Shown: positions 14,015 to 24,826, numbered from the stretch's first letter. The stretch: 64,000 nt of DNA from JAHQVI01 sp963727575 (GCA_963727575.1 CAVSIA010000028.1:1-64000); one strand, 5' to 3'. A program made the numbers and translations. Notes: generated by a model from the sequence alone, not told the origin.

Positions 14015-14088
14015 CCTTGACCCTTCGATTGGTTCGACGCCGGGAGCCTGACAGCAATAGCCACCGCGGGCGGTGGGTGAGAAATACC

Positions 14089-15315
14089 CTATCGTGACGA
14101 AAACGGCAACACGGCCGGCTGCCAATCTCGTTGTGGAACGCAATCTCGTTGTGCAACCCAGTGGCGTGCTAGCACTTGGCGCGCGCCTTCGATCAGGGCG
14201 TCGAGTTCCTGCTTCAGCCGCGGCAGTATGGCGTCGTAGGGAAAGGCCCCCAGTTCCTGGCTGCCGCGCTTGAGATTGACGAAATTCGGCCCGCACCACA
14301 AGCCCAGATCGGCGTCGTCCGTCTCGCCCGGCCCATTCACGCGGCAGCCCATGACAGCAATCGTGATGGCATGTTCCGCGGCGTATTGTGTCATCTGCTT
14401 GACGTCTTGCGCCAGTTCGATGAATGCCTCGTTCTCCACGCGCGAACAGCTCGGACAACTGATGATGTTGAGTGAGTCTCGCCCGAAGTCGACGACGCTG
14501 CGCACGCGGCCGGCGGCAATGTCGGCCAAGATTTGCCGGCCGGCGGCGATCTCTTCGGCTTTGCGAGCATTGGGCACGGTGAGCGACACCCGCACCGTGT
14601 CGCCGATGCCGCGGCTGATCAGCTGTTCGAACGCGATCCGCGTCTTGATGATCCCGTCAGGCGGCAGGCCAGCCTCGGTCACCCCCAGGTGCAAGCGGCA
14701 CATCGGGCCGCTCGGTCGCAAACCGCCGGTTGACCTCGATCACCTTGGCCGGGTCGGAGTCCTTCAGCGACACGCAATACCGCGTGAACCCCAGCGAATC
14801 CAACAACTCGCAATGCTCCAGGCGCGCTTGCTAGCATCGGCGCCAGCGAATCGTCGGCGGCGTACTTCTCGAGCTTGGCCGGATCGACCGATCCGCAATT
14901 GACTCCCACGCGCATGGCGCAGTCATTTTCGCCCGCGACATCCACCAGGAACTTCACCTTGTCCTGCCAGGGCTTCTCGCGCTCGTGGTGGTAGAGGTGC
15001 CCCGGGTTGTAGCGAACCTTGTCGACCGAGGGCGCCACGTCGGATGCCAGGCGATAGTTCTCTTGCAGGTCAACCGCCAGATTGGCCTCGGTCTGCTGGC
15101 GGATTTCAGCTAACGCCGCCGGCATCCTTGGAGTTGTCGACCGCGATCCGCACCACGTCGGCGCCGGCCGCCAGCAGATCATTCACCTGGCCGACCGTGG
15201 CCGCGATGTCCTGCGTACGCGTGGCGGTCATGCTCTGAACCGCGATGGAATGGCCGCTGCCCAGGGTGACCGAGCCAATGCGGACGCTGCGCGTCGGATT
15301 GCGAGGAAGATCCAC
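14089..15315 (-). CDS. ispG: 4-hydroxy-3-methylbut-2-enyl diphosphate synthase (IspG), frameshifted
   Basis: The start MDLPRNPTRSVRIGSVTLG and the segment GSGHSIAVQSMTATRTQDI match IspG, which reduces MEcPP to HMBPP in the non-mevalonate isoprenoid pathway. Further on are LASDVAPSVDKVRYNPGH, AMRVGVNCGSVD, VSLTVPNARKAEEIAAGR, and the iron-sulfur ligands in SCPSCSRVE and VMGCRVNGPGE. About 400 residues is the normal length of the bacterial form. Frame changes are needed near 15120, 14830 and 14715. It is an essential housekeeping gene, which strongly suggests that the frame breaks are sequencing errors. Confidence 0.9.
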
Positions 15316-15590
15316 GGTTCACACGCCTCCAAGTCGCCAAAGGGGTTCCGCGCAGCCGCGCGTCGTTGCAACTTCAAAAATAGCAAATGCTTGCCGACAA
15401 CGCGAGGTGCGACTTGTGCCGGCTCCTACGTCCACAAGCAAAACCGGACTAGCCGCCGGACCAACGATTCCATTGGCCGAATTTCCGTGTTCTGCGCAGT
15501 TTCGCGTCCTGTTTCAGCGACCTGAAGACGACGGTTTGGGCAAAAACATTGGCCCGGGAGGCGACCGAGTAGCTGCTTGCGATTCAGTGC

Positions 15591-17226
15591 TCATTTCTCT
15601 CGACTTCGTTTGCTTGCCATCCCTGTCGAGCGGCCTTGCAGCTTCGCAATTGCCTCTTCATAGACGGCCTGCACTTGCTCACGCTCGGCGTCGCTGGCGA
15701 ATACCGCTTGCTTTTCGATATCGCTCCAGTCGGCTTGCATTTCGGCCAGCAGCTCGCGCGCGACGTCGGCGTCGAACACTCCCTGACCGGTCAGATGCAC
15801 ATAGACGGGGCTGGTGTGCGAGAACAGCTTGCCGCCGAATTCGTTCTCGGGAAAATCGTGCGGCGTGTTTTCGCGATCGGGCACGGGGGGCGGAGGGGTG
15901 CGCACCGCCAGCCATGACGGTGCGTCGATTGCCAGGTCGAGTTGCAACTCGACCACGTAGTGCTGACCCGCGGCGCGGCTCGGTGCGGTGGCAATGACCT
16001 GTCCGTTGCGCACCAGTTCCAGCCGCTGAAAGTTGGCTCGCCCTGTTGCGGTTGCGCGCACGGGCAACACCTTCGGATCGTCGATTTCAATAGTTGTCCC
16101 TATCGGCTGGTCATCCACCGTGAATTCCAACAGCGGTCCGTTGGTAATGTACGTGCGGCCGGCTGCCAACAGATCGAGCCATTGGGTCGGCGTCACCGCG
16201 CGATTGCTCATCACGTACACGCGCGAGTAGTCGTAGATGAACCAGTCGGTGCCGGTCGAAAATGGCACGTGCAGGCCGACGTTCAAATAGCGATAGTATG
16301 AATCCTCGAAACTGCCGCGACTGCCGCCATCGAAGATGTTGTTGGCGTGAACCCGGCCGGTAATCCAATTGGGAATGTCTTCGAAGCCAAACAGGTTGTG
16401 TGCCCAAACGACCTTGCCGCCCAACGCTCGGGCCTTGTCGATGCCCAACTGCAACGGCGGCGCGTCGGAGCCCTGCTTGGTTATCCCTGGGCCAATGCTG
16501 ACGGGCTGGATGATATGTGGAATGTCCAACAGCAGGATATGACCATAGCCCTCACCCTGCGGACCGAAGTTATGGCGGTGTTCCTGGCCGTGACCCAAAT
16601 GCACGTGGCCCTGCGACAAGCGCGCTAGATCGCCGGGCGAATACTTGTTGCTCGTGTATTCCAGATCCGATTCGGCCCGTTCCAGATAGGAAACAAACAC
16701 GATCTCCAAGCCATCGGCCAGCGGCACGTCGCGCAAATACCGGTCGGACTCCGCGCGGGAAAGCTCCTTTCAAGTGCAGGTGCGTGTTGCCGGCCAAATA
16801 GCCCGCGGATTGGGCGCGATAGAACCGCTCGAGCGGCACATCCAGATGCGCCGTCGATTTGTCGGTCAGATCGATCTGGTGCGAGGCCAGTTCAGTCTCG
16901 AGGCCTGAAAGAGCCCGGACCGTAATTGGCGCGGCCGGCACGGTCACCTTGGACGACTCCGGCAGCACCCACCACTCGTGCAGTTTCGAAGGATAGCCCA
17001 TCCCCTGGCCACGACTGATCAGTTCGGCTATTTCGATCAACGCTCCCTGAGCATCACGAATTTGCACGATCCCGGGCAGTGTCTCATCCGTTTCCGCGTC
17101 GACGAGTTTGAGAGTCAACTCACAAGTGGAATTCGCCGCGCGCTCCTCCACGCAGCCAGCCACGAAGAGCAGGAGCACGCACTTCAGGCACTGAATAATC
17201 GGTGCGGCAGGAAGTTGCTTGGGCAT
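15591..17226 (-). CDS. CehA/McbA-type PHP-domain metallohydrolase, lipoprotein, one frameshift
   Basis: The start MPKQLPAAPIIQCLKC leads into a hydrophobic segment ending LFVAGC, a lipobox-like signal. A beta-rich N-terminal domain (ELTLKLVDAETDETLPGIV) precedes GNTHLHLKG, the first metal-binding HxH box of the PHP fold. After a frame change near 16750 the protein continues with FVSYLERAESDLEYTSNKY, GHGQEHRHNFG, KVVWAHNLFGFEDIP, STGTDWFIYDYSRVYV and GRTYITNGPLLEFTV. These are typical of the CehA/McbA family, first known from carbaryl hydrolysis. In planctomycetes the natural substrate is unknown. Total near 545 residues. A short ATG-started extension upstream is also possible. Confidence 0.75.
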
Positions 17227-17341
17227 CGGTGTCACGTCTCGATCCACGACAAGTCGCGAGAACGGACCCATTGTGCGCACAAGGCGCCGCCAAATCGAGA
17301 GTGCCAATGCCCGTCAGCAGCAAAAAACGGCCCAGGATGGG

Positions 17342-18150
17342 CTAGAAAGGAAACAACAAGCTGATCATCGCAAAATGCGCCTGTGCGTTGAGCGACGAGT
17401 TGTCGAAGTCGCCGCCGATGATGGCGCTTGTGCCCACGTGCTGCGTGGGGCCGAAGTTGTACTGATAGGCGAGATTCAAGTCGGCCCGCGGCAGTTTGCG
17501 GCTATATCCCAAACTGAAGGCGTGTTGCAGAATGCCGTCCAAGTACGGACTCAGCGTCGAGTTCGGGGGCGGGGCGCCGTGATAGACGTAGCCGCGCGCC
17601 ACGTGTCGACCTCGCTCGTCTCGACTTCGTATCCGAGTCGCAGCGATATCGAGTTGCGCCAATTCAGCGGCATGTGATCCGTGATCTTGTTGCTGCCTAT
17701 GACGATCGGCACCACGGGGTTCGTGGGATTCGTGAGCGTCAAGCTGATCTGATCGAACGAGTGGGCCCAGTCGTACCAAATCACGTCCGCGGCAATGCGC
17801 CGGTGCTCGCACAGATCGTGCTTGACCCCGAATGCGACCGAACGCGGCCAAGTCATCCGCGTGATGGCGTCAAAATGACTCGAGATGACCGTGCCAGGGC
17901 CGGCTATGATGTCGGCGTTCATCCCGCCGTGCAGTTTCATATTGGTCTGCTCGGTGTACGTCAGGCCGAACGTCGTGTCGTCGTTCCACTGGTATTGAAA
18001 CCCAAGTGAACCGGTGGGCGCTACGCCAAAGCCAACCAGCGCGATATCCGCGGGCACGCCAGCCAGTGCCCCCGAGTAGAGTCGGCTGCCTCCACCGGTT
18101 CCGGCCAGCAGATCGACAGTCATGCCTCTGCACCTGAATTTCAGCCCGAA
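17342..18150 (-). CDS. FadL/OMPP1-type outer membrane transport protein, N-terminus missing, one frameshift
   Basis: The remaining part reads MTVDLLAGTGGGSRLYSGAL, GSLGFQYQWNDDTTFGLTYT, then RSVAFGVKHDLCEHRRIAADVIWYDW and, near 17690, NWRNSISLRLGYEVET. After a frame change near 17580 it ends in DLNLAYQYNFGPTQ and a terminal Phe (LLFPF), the normal outer-membrane barrel ending. FadL-type barrels import fatty acids or other hydrophobic compounds. Such proteins have about 400 residues; here only the last 260 or so are present, because the gene runs into the seam near 18,150. This abrupt loss is one of the main signs of a chimeric join. Confidence 0.65.
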
Positions 18151-18195
18151 CAGAAGAAGTCCTAACCGGCCATTAGAGCCTGGAGGATAGTGAGT
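18150..18195. other. probable chimeric junction between planctomycete and alphaproteobacterial sequence
   Basis: Left of this stretch the minus strand codes for the end of a FadL-like barrel whose first third or more is absent. Right of it, a GGGGAGGA ribosome binding site at 18196-18203 and an ATG at 18213 start a sugar ABC ATPase. No inverted repeats, integrase, tRNA or target duplication are visible. The gene families and indel rate change here. The exact join could lie anywhere between roughly 18,130 and 18,195. Confidence 0.7.
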
Positions 18196-18212
18196 GGGGA
18201 GGATGGTGGACG

Positions 18213-19759
18213 ATGACGGAGACGCGCAAGGACCGAGCCGCCGACGCTTGAGATGCGTTCGATTTCGAAAACCTTTCCCGGCGTCAAGGCGCTGAGCGAC
18301 GTTCAGCTCAAGGCCTGGTCCGGGGAGGTGCTCGCGCTGATGGGCGAGAACGGCGCCGGCAAGTCGACGCTGATGAAGATCCTGTCCGGCGCGTAACACC
18401 GCCGACCCGGGCGGGGAGATCCTTATCGACGGTCAGCCCGTCAGGATGGGCGACCCGATTGCCGCCAAACAGCAGGGCATCGCGATCATCTATCAGGAGC
18501 TGAGCCTCGCGCCGAACCTGACCGTTGCGGAGAATATCTATCTCGGCATCGAGATCGCCAATCGCGGCATGGTCAATCGCACGGCGATGGCGGATGGCTG
18601 CAAGGGCGTGCTGGAGCGTCTCGGGGCGCCGTTCGGGCCAAAGACCATCGTCGGCACGCTTTCCATCGCCGAGCAGCAACTCGTCGAGATCGCCCGCGCG
18701 CTCCATGCCGACGCGAAAATCCTGGTGATGGACGAGCCGACTACGGCGCTATCCTCCCGCGAGACCGAAAAGCTGTTCGCGCTGGTCAAGCAGCTTCGCG
18801 CCGAAGGCATCGCCATCATCTATATCAGCCACCGCATGGCGGAGATCTACGAACTGTCGGATCGCGTCTCGATTCTCCGCGACGGCACCTATGTCGGCAC
18901 GCTGGTCGGCGACGAGATCAAGGCCGAGGCGCTTGTCCGCATGATGGTCGGCCGTGAGCTGAAGGGCTTCTACAAGCACGAGCACGACACCGAAGAAGCT
19001 CTGCACAGCAATGTCGTTCTGGAAGTCCGCGACATCGCCGACGGCCGCATGGTCAAGGGGTGCAGTTTCAAGCTGCATGCCGGCGAGGTGCTGGGGCTGG
19101 CGGGCCTCGTCGGCTCGGGACGCACCGAGCTGGCGCGGCTGATCTATGCGGCCGATCCGAAAATCCGCGGCGACGTCGTGCTCGAGCAGCGCCCGCGAAA
19201 CTTCGACACGCCGAAGGACGCCATCGACGCCGGTATTGCCTACCTCACCGAGGACCGCAAGGCCCAAGGGCTGTTCCTCGACATGACCGTCAAGGAGAAC
19301 GTCAATCTCGGCGTGATCGACCGCGACGCCTTCCGTTTCGGCGTGCTCAACCTCGCCTCTGCCGCACGGCGCGCTGCCCATGCGATCGAATCGCTGGCGA
19401 TCCGCGTGGCGAGCCCAATGGTCGAGGTTGGCAGCCTGTCGGGAGGCAATCAGCAGAAGGTACTGCTGTCGCGCTGGCTGGAGACGAAGCCGCGCGTGCT
19501 GATCCTCGATGAGCCTACACGCGGCGTCGACGTCGGCGCCAAGCAGGAGATCTACCGGATCATCGACAATCTGGCCCAGTCGGGCGTCGCCATCCTGGTG
19601 ATTTCCAGCGAGATGCCCGAGGTCATGGGTATCGCCGACCGGATCCTCGTGATGCGCGAGGGCGTCATCGAGGGCGAGGTCGGCGGCGATAGCGGTCACG
19701 CGATCACACAAGAAAACATTATGGCACTGGCATCTGGCGTGGGCCTGAAAGCGGCATAA
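18213..19759 (+). CDS. sugar ABC transporter ATPase (RbsA/FrcA-like), two frameshifts near the start
   Basis: This is a double-ATPase protein of about 513 residues. The first Walker A, GENGAGKST, is at about 18350, with IIYQELSLAPNLTVAENI, the linker LSIAEQQLVEIARAL and Walker B ILVMDEPTTALSS. The second half has a degenerate Walker A (GLVGSGRTE), TEDRKAQGLF, the signature LSGGNQQKVLLSRWL and Walker B LILDEPTRGVD. This layout is that of ribose/xylose/galactose/fructose importers. An extra A near 18396 (GCGTAACACC for an expected GCGTACACC) and one more indel near 18240 break the frame. The start MTETRKDR at 18213 follows GGGGAGGA, nearly the same site as before the next gene. The permease follows 16 bases later. 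Confidence 0.88.
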
Positions 19760-19775
19760 GCACGGGCTGGGGAGG

Positions 19776-20822
19776 ATGAAATCGATGAGCGAAGTAAGCG
19801 CGGACGCCAAACAGAAATTCGCAGGCGCCTCGGACCGAGCCGCCGCGACCCGGAAGATCGCGATCAAGAGCACCATGCAGGCCGTCGGCATGTTGCCCGT
19901 GCTGATCATCCTGGCCATCGGCTTTCACCTGCTGACCGACGGCCGGTTCTTCACGGGACAGAATATTTCCATCGTCGCCCAGCAGGCCGCGATCAACACG
20001 GTGCTCGCAGCCGGAATGACCTTCGTCATCCTGACCGGCGGCATCGATCTGTCGGTCGGCTCGATCCTCGCCGCATCCGCGATGATCGGCGTCATGGCCT
20101 CGCTCATTCCGGGCTGGGGGCTGATCGGCATCCCGGCAGCCATGCTCACCGGGCTGTTCTTCGGATTGATCAACGGCAGCCTGGTTGCCTTTCTGAAATT
20201 GCCGCCCTTTATCGTGACACTGGGCGGGCTGACAGCCATTCGAGGCGTGGCCCGGCTGATCGGCGACGACAAGACCGTGTTCAATCCGGATCTGTCGTTC
20301 GCTTTTATCGGCAACGGCTCGCTGACCATCGTTCCAGGCGTGTTCAGCATCCCGGTGCTCGCGGTCATCGCGCTGCTCGTGATCATCGCCTCCTGGTTCA
20401 TTCTGCGGCGGACCGTGCTCGGCACTCACATCTATGCGGTCGGCGGCAATCCGGCGGCGGCGCGGCTTTCCGGCATCAAAGTATGGATGGTGCTGCTCTT
20501 CGTCTATGCGATGTCGGGGCTGCTCGCCGGGCTCGGCGGCGTGATGTCCGCCGCGCGCCTCTATGCCGCCAACGGCCTTCAGCTCGGGCAGGCTTACGAG
20601 CTGGATGCGATCGCAGCCGTGATTCTCGGTGGTACCAGCTTCATCGGCGGTATCGGCTCGATCTGGGGAACGCTGATCGGTGCACTGATTATCGCCGCGT
20701 TGACGAACGGCCTCATCCTTCTCGGTGTCTCGGATATCTGGCAGTTCATCATCAAGGGGCTGGTGATCATCGGCGCGGTCACGCTGGACAGATTCCGCAC
20801 GCAAGGGGGCGCCCGGACCTGA
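19776..20822 (+). CDS. sugar ABC transporter permease (RbsC/FrcC-like)
   Basis: The intact 348-residue frame has about ten hydrophobic helices and the family landmarks NTVLAAGMTFVILTGGIDLS, PPFIVTLGGLTAIRG, VGGNPAAARLSGI and AAVILGGTSFIGGIGSIWGT. It lies in the inner membrane and forms the channel of the importer with the upstream ATPase. The ATG at 19776 follows GGGGAGG; an in-frame ATG nine bases later (MSEVSADAK) is an alternative. The N-terminal 30 residues are hydrophilic and cytoplasmic. Binding protein, permease and ATPase are all present, so the transporter looks complete. Confidence 0.92.
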   Translation: MKSMSEVSADAKQKFAGASDRAAATRKIAIKSTMQAVGMLPVLIILAIGFHLLTDGRFFTGQNISIVAQQAAINTVLAAGMTFVILTGGIDLSVGSILAASAMIGVMASLIPGWGLIGIPAAMLTGLFFGLINGSLVAFLKLPPFIVTLGGLTAIRGVARLIGDDKTVFNPDLSFAFIGNGSLTIVPGVFSIPVLAVIALLVIIASWFILRRTVLGTHIYAVGGNPAAARLSGIKVWMVLLFVYAMSGLLAGLGGVMSAARLYAANGLQLGQAYELDAIAAVILGGTSFIGGIGSIWGTLIGALIIAALTNGLILLGVSDIWQFIIKGLVIIGAVTLDRFRTQGGART

Positions 20823-20932
20823 ACACGAGCCGCCCGAGCGGCGACAATCGATCCTATTCGTAAAAGTGCGCTGGCGGCATGGGGTCCATCGCAGCGCTCC
20901 TCAAGACAACCGGATCCTGGGAGACGCGACCA

Positions 20933-21859
20933 ATGATCAAGAGGCTTCTTTTCGCAAGTGCGGCCCTGGCGATATCGACCTGCGCCGTGCCGGCCGCCGA
21001 ACTCGACAAGATCGGCATCACGCTCGGCTCGCTGGGCAACCCTTTCTTCGTCGCCCTGGCCAACGGCGCCAAGGCGAAGGCCAAGGAAATCAACCCCAAT
21101 GCCGAGGTAACCACGACGTCGGCGGACTACGATCTCAACAAGCAGTTCAACCAGATCGACAATTTCATCGCCGCCGGCGTCAAATTGATCCTGCTCAATG
21201 CGGCTGACGCACAGGCGATCTTCCCGGCGGTCAAGCGCGCCCAGGCGGCCGGCATCGTCGTGGTCGGCGTGGACGTCGCGGCTGCCGGCGCCGATGCGGT
21301 CGTGCAGACCAACAACGTGCAGGCCGGTGAGATCGCCTGCCAGTTCATCGTCGACAAGATCGGCGGCAAAGGCAACGTGATCATCGAGAACGGTCCGCAG
21401 GTTTCGGCGGTCATTGATCGCGTCAAGGGCTGCAAAGACGTGCTCGCCAAGCATCCCGACATCAAGATTCTCTCCGACGATCAGGACGGCAAGGGCAGCC
21501 GTGACGGGGGTCTGAATGTCATGCAGGGGCTTCTGACCCGCTTCGACCAAATCGACGCCGTCTTCACGATCAACGACCCGCAGGCGGTCGGCACCGATCT
21601 TGCGGCCAAGCAGCTCAACCGCACCGGCATCGTCATCACTTCGGTCGACGGTGCGCCGGATATCGAGGCGGCGCTCAAGGGGAATACCATGGTTCAGGCT
21701 TCGGCAAGCCAGGACCCTTATACGATGGCCCAGATCGCGGTTCAGACCGGCTACGACATCATGAACGGGAAAAAGCCGGAAAATCAGATGATTCTGATGG
21801 AGTCCAAACTGATCACCCGCGACAATATTGGCGAGTACACGGGGTGGGGCTCCCGCTAG
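20933..21859 (+). CDS. periplasmic sugar-binding protein (RbsB/FrcB-like)
   Basis: It starts at ATG 20933 with the signal peptide MIKRLLFASAALAISTCAVPA followed by AELDKIGITLGSLGNPFF. That opening is diagnostic of the Peripla_BP_4 (ribose-type) family. A longer frame from 20879 adds residues without signal character and was rejected. Other landmarks are DYDLNKQFNQIDNFIAAGV, LILLNAADAQAIFPAVKRA, IDAVFTINDPQAVG and VDGAPDIEAALK. Length is 308 residues. The sugar cannot be read from sequence. A downstream PfkB kinase hints at fructose or a similar hexose, but that is inference from context. Confidence 0.9.
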   Translation: MIKRLLFASAALAISTCAVPAAELDKIGITLGSLGNPFFVALANGAKAKAKEINPNAEVTTTSADYDLNKQFNQIDNFIAAGVKLILLNAADAQAIFPAVKRAQAAGIVVVGVDVAAAGADAVVQTNNVQAGEIACQFIVDKIGGKGNVIIENGPQVSAVIDRVKGCKDVLAKHPDIKILSDDQDGKGSRDGGLNVMQGLLTRFDQIDAVFTINDPQAVGTDLAAKQLNRTGIVITSVDGAPDIEAALKGNTMVQASASQDPYTMAQIAVQTGYDIMNGKKPENQMILMESKLITRDNIGEYTGWGSR

Positions 21860-21918
21860 CCGGGATCCGCACCTGAGCGTTTCCCCCGTGTCCTTGTCTT
21901 CGATGACGGTGACCGACG

Positions 21919-22876
21919 ATGGCCGAAATTGTCTGCTTTGGCGATCTTCTGATCGACTTCGTACCGACGGAGAGCGGCGGCAGCTTTGCCGACCTGCCCA
22001 GCTTCAAGCCGGCGCCCGGAGGCGCGGCCGCGAATGTCGCGGTCGGCCTCGTCAGGCTCGGCGTGTCCAGCGCCTTCATGGGCAAGGTCGGCGACGAGCC
22101 TTTTGGGCATCTGCTTGTCGAGACGCTCCGGCGGGAAGGCGTCGACGTGACGCCGATACGCCTCGACAAGCGCGCCCGGACGGCGCTGGCGTTCGTCACC
22201 CTGACAGCTGAAGGCGAGCGGGATTTCCTGTTCTATCGGCACCCCTCGGCCGACATGCTGTTCACGCCCGAGGAGGTCGATGTGGAGGCGATCCGTGCCG
22301 CGAAGATCTTCCACTTCAACTCCATCAGCCTTGCCTCGCCGCAATCGAGGAAGACCGCGCTGTTCGCCGCGGACGAAGCCGCAAAGGCGGGCAATCTGAT
22401 CTCCTACGACGTCAATCTCCGCCTGCCGCTGTGGGGGAGCGAAGCCGAGGCGCGAAAGGAGATCTTGGAGGGGATGAAACGCGCCAGCCGTGGTGAAGCT
22501 GAGCGACGACGAGCTGGTCTTCCTGACCGGCGGATCGTCACCCGAGCAGATCCGATCGCAGCTCTGGCATGACGGCCTGAAGCTGGTGGTTCTGAGCCTT
22601 GGCCATCGGGGCTGCATCGCCGTCACCGAACGCGGCGAACGGGTGGTGCCCAGCATTCTGGTAAAGGCGATCGATACCACTGGCGCCGGAGACGGCTTCG
22701 TTGCCGGCCTCCTGTCGGGCATCGCGACGAACCCGGCCGTTCTCGATGACGACGACGCGCTCGCCGAACTCTGCCGCTTCGCCAATGTGGTCGGCGCCAT
22801 CACGGCCACCGCGCGCGGCGCCATTCCTTCGCTGCCGACGAGGAGCCAGGTCGACGCATTGCTGTCAAGCGCTTGA
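21919..22876 (+). CDS. PfkB-family carbohydrate kinase (fructokinase-like), one frameshift
   Basis: The frame opens AEIVCFGDLLIDFVPTESGG and continues with FKPAPGGAAANVAVGLVRLG, the first PfkB signature, and FYRHPSADMLFTPEEVD. A frame change near 22487 joins it to VKLSDDELVFLTGG and the second signature, IDTTGAGDGFVAGLLSG, whose Asp is the catalytic base. About 318 residues in all is normal. PfkB members phosphorylate a sugar at the expense of ATP. Just after a sugar importer and before pgi, a role in turning imported fructose into fructose-6-phosphate would fit. The substrate is inferred from position only. Confidence 0.85.
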
Positions 22877-22981
22877 GCTATTGGCTCTTATCGAATAACC
22901 GGCGCGCGATGCCGGACGTTGGAATCAGACGGCGCGGATGGCATATGATGCTGACCGGCAGAATGAATTAGGAGACCGATC

Positions 22982-24634
22982 ATGACCGCGCTGACCGGTT
23001 CGGCGGCCTGGAAGGCACTTGAAGCCCATGCCCGGGAGATGGCGAGCCGTCATCTTCGCGACCTGTTCCGGGAGGAGCCGGCGCGCTTCGACCGCTACAG
23101 CGTAAGGCTCGACGACCTTCTGGTGGATGTCTCCAAGCAGCGCATCGATGGGGAAACGCTGCGATTGCTCATCGACCTCGCGCGGGCCACCGATCTCGAA
23201 GGCTGGCGCGAGAGGATGTTTGCCGGCGACAAAATCAACAGCACCGAGCACCGCGCCGTCCTTCACACCGCGCTCCGGAACCGCGCCAACCGGCCGATCC
23301 TGGTCGACGGCGCGGACGTCATGCCCGGCGTCAACGCGGTGCTCGACCATATGCGAGCCTTCACCGAGCGCGTCCGCGGTGGCGCCTGGCTCGGCAATTC
23401 CGGCCAGACCATCACCGACGTCGTCAATATCGGCATTGGCGGCTCGGATCTCGGGCCGCTGATGGTGTGCGAGGCGTTGAAGCCCTATCAGCGCGCCGAT
23501 CTGAGGCCGCATTTCGTCTCCAATGTCGACAGCGCTCATCTGGCCGACACGCTGGCCGGGCTCGATCCGGCGCGCACACTGTTCGTCATCGCGTCGAAGA
23601 CCTTCACCACCCAGGAGACGATGACGAATGCCGCCTCGGCGCGCATCTGGCTGCTGGATCGTCTCGGCAGCAACGCCGACATCGCCCGGCACTTCGTCGC
23701 CGTCTCGACCAATGAGGAGGCGGTCGCCGCATTCGGCATCGACCCCGCCAATATGTTCGGCTTCTGGGATTGGGTGGGCGGCCGTTACTCGCTCTGGTCG
23801 GCCATCGGCCTGCCGATCGCCCTGGCGGTGGGTTTCGAGCACTTCGAGGAGCTGCTCGACGGCGCCTTCGCGATGGACGAGCATTTCCGGACGGCGCCGC
23901 TGGCGGAGAACATCCCTGCGCTGCTCGGGCTGATCGGCATCTGGAACCACAATTTCCTCGGCGCCGCGAGCCACGCCGTCTTGCCCTACGACCAGCATCT
24001 GCATCGCTTCCCGGCCTATCTTCAGCAGGCCGACATGGAGAGCAACGGAAAGTCAGTGCGGCGGGACGGCGAGCGGGTCGACTATGCGACCGGCCCGATC
24101 GTCTGGGGCGAGCCGGGGACGAACGGCCAGCATGCGTTCTATCAGCTCATTCATCAGGGAACGGAGCTGGTGTCGTCGGACTTCATCGCCGCTGCGGTCA
24201 GCCAGACACCGCTCGGCGCGCATCACGACATCCTGCTGGCCAACTGCCTTGCGCAAACCGAGGCCCTCGCCTTCGGCAAGACCGCCGAGGAGGCGCGCAA
24301 GGAACTCGATGCGGCCGGCATCTCCGCCTCGGAAATCGAGGCCCTCGTGCCGCATAAGGTCTTCGAAGGCAATCGTCCGACAACGACGATGCTGTACGAT
24401 CGCCTGACGCCCTTCGCTCTCGGCCGTCTCATCGCGCTCTACGAGCACAAGATCTTCACGCAGGGCATCGTCTGGGACATCAACAGCTTCGACCAATGGG
24501 GCGTCGAGCTTGGCAAGCAACTTGCCAAGGTCATCCTGCCCGAGCTCACCGCCGGCGGCGAAGTCTCGAGCCACAACTCATCGACCAACGGCCTGATCAA
24601 CGATCTTCACGCCCGGCGGAATTCCGCCGGCTAA
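22982..24634 (+). CDS. pgi: glucose-6-phosphate isomerase
   Basis: The intact 550-residue frame starts at ATG 22982 behind TAGGAGACC. It shows the sugar-phosphate isomerase signatures VVNIGIGGSDLGPLMV, VFVIASKTFTTQETMTNA, FWDWVGGRYSLWSAIGLPIA, ADMESNGKSV and GEPGTNGQHAFYQLIHQGTE. The Glu in the last motif is the catalytic base. Length matches the E. coli-type enzyme. It interconverts glucose-6-phosphate and fructose-6-phosphate in the cytoplasm. Placed between the sugar kinase and the glycogen genes, it links fructose-6-phosphate to glucose-1-phosphate via the downstream phosphoglucomutase. Confidence 0.96.
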   Translation: MTALTGSAAWKALEAHAREMASRHLRDLFREEPARFDRYSVRLDDLLVDVSKQRIDGETLRLLIDLARATDLEGWRERMFAGDKINSTEHRAVLHTALRNRANRPILVDGADVMPGVNAVLDHMRAFTERVRGGAWLGNSGQTITDVVNIGIGGSDLGPLMVCEALKPYQRADLRPHFVSNVDSAHLADTLAGLDPARTLFVIASKTFTTQETMTNAASARIWLLDRLGSNADIARHFVAVSTNEEAVAAFGIDPANMFGFWDWVGGRYSLWSAIGLPIALAVGFEHFEELLDGAFAMDEHFRTAPLAENIPALLGLIGIWNHNFLGAASHAVLPYDQHLHRFPAYLQQADMESNGKSVRRDGERVDYATGPIVWGEPGTNGQHAFYQLIHQGTELVSSDFIAAAVSQTPLGAHHDILLANCLAQTEALAFGKTAEEARKELDAAGISASEIEALVPHKVFEGNRPTTTMLYDRLTPFALGRLIALYEHKIFTQGIVWDINSFDQWGVELGKQLAKVILPELTAGGEVSSHNSSTNGLINDLHARRNSAG

Positions 24635-24690
24635 GGGACCCAAGCAGGATGCAGTCTTCAGGCCCAGGGACTTCCGGATCGCGCTGTCGC

Positions 24691-24750
24691 GGCCCTCTCA
24701 CCCACCCGCCTTCGGCGGGAGCCCTCTCTCGCGAGCGCCGGGCGAGGGCG
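24691..24750. repeat. palindromic intergenic repeat, two stem-loops
   Basis: Between pgi and glgP lies CCCGCC-TTC-GGCGGG (24705-24719), followed by a second imperfect stem in which GCCCTC pairs with GAGGGC (24721-24749). The wording CCCTCTCACCCACCCGCC ... GCGAGGGCG resembles palindromic elements scattered through many alphaproteobacterial genomes. There is no T-run, so it is not a standard terminator, though it could stabilise the pgi mRNA end. Copy number in the genome was not examined. Confidence 0.4.
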
Positions 24751-24826
24751 ACGATGCCTCCATCCCATATCGACACCGCTTCGATCATCCGACCATCCAT
24801 CAGGAACGAAGGAAAGCCCGCTTAGC

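Noticed and set aside
18100..18300. Horizontal transfer or genomic island boundary
   Set aside because: No integrase, tRNA, direct repeat or transposase is seen, an rRNA operon and housekeeping genes lie on one side, and error density changes at the seam. A false join explains the data better.
19719..20804. A 361-residue minus-strand open frame opposite the permease
   Set aside because: Its low-complexity, highly charged translation mirrors the hydrophobic permease on the other strand. No ribosome binding site or family motif is present.
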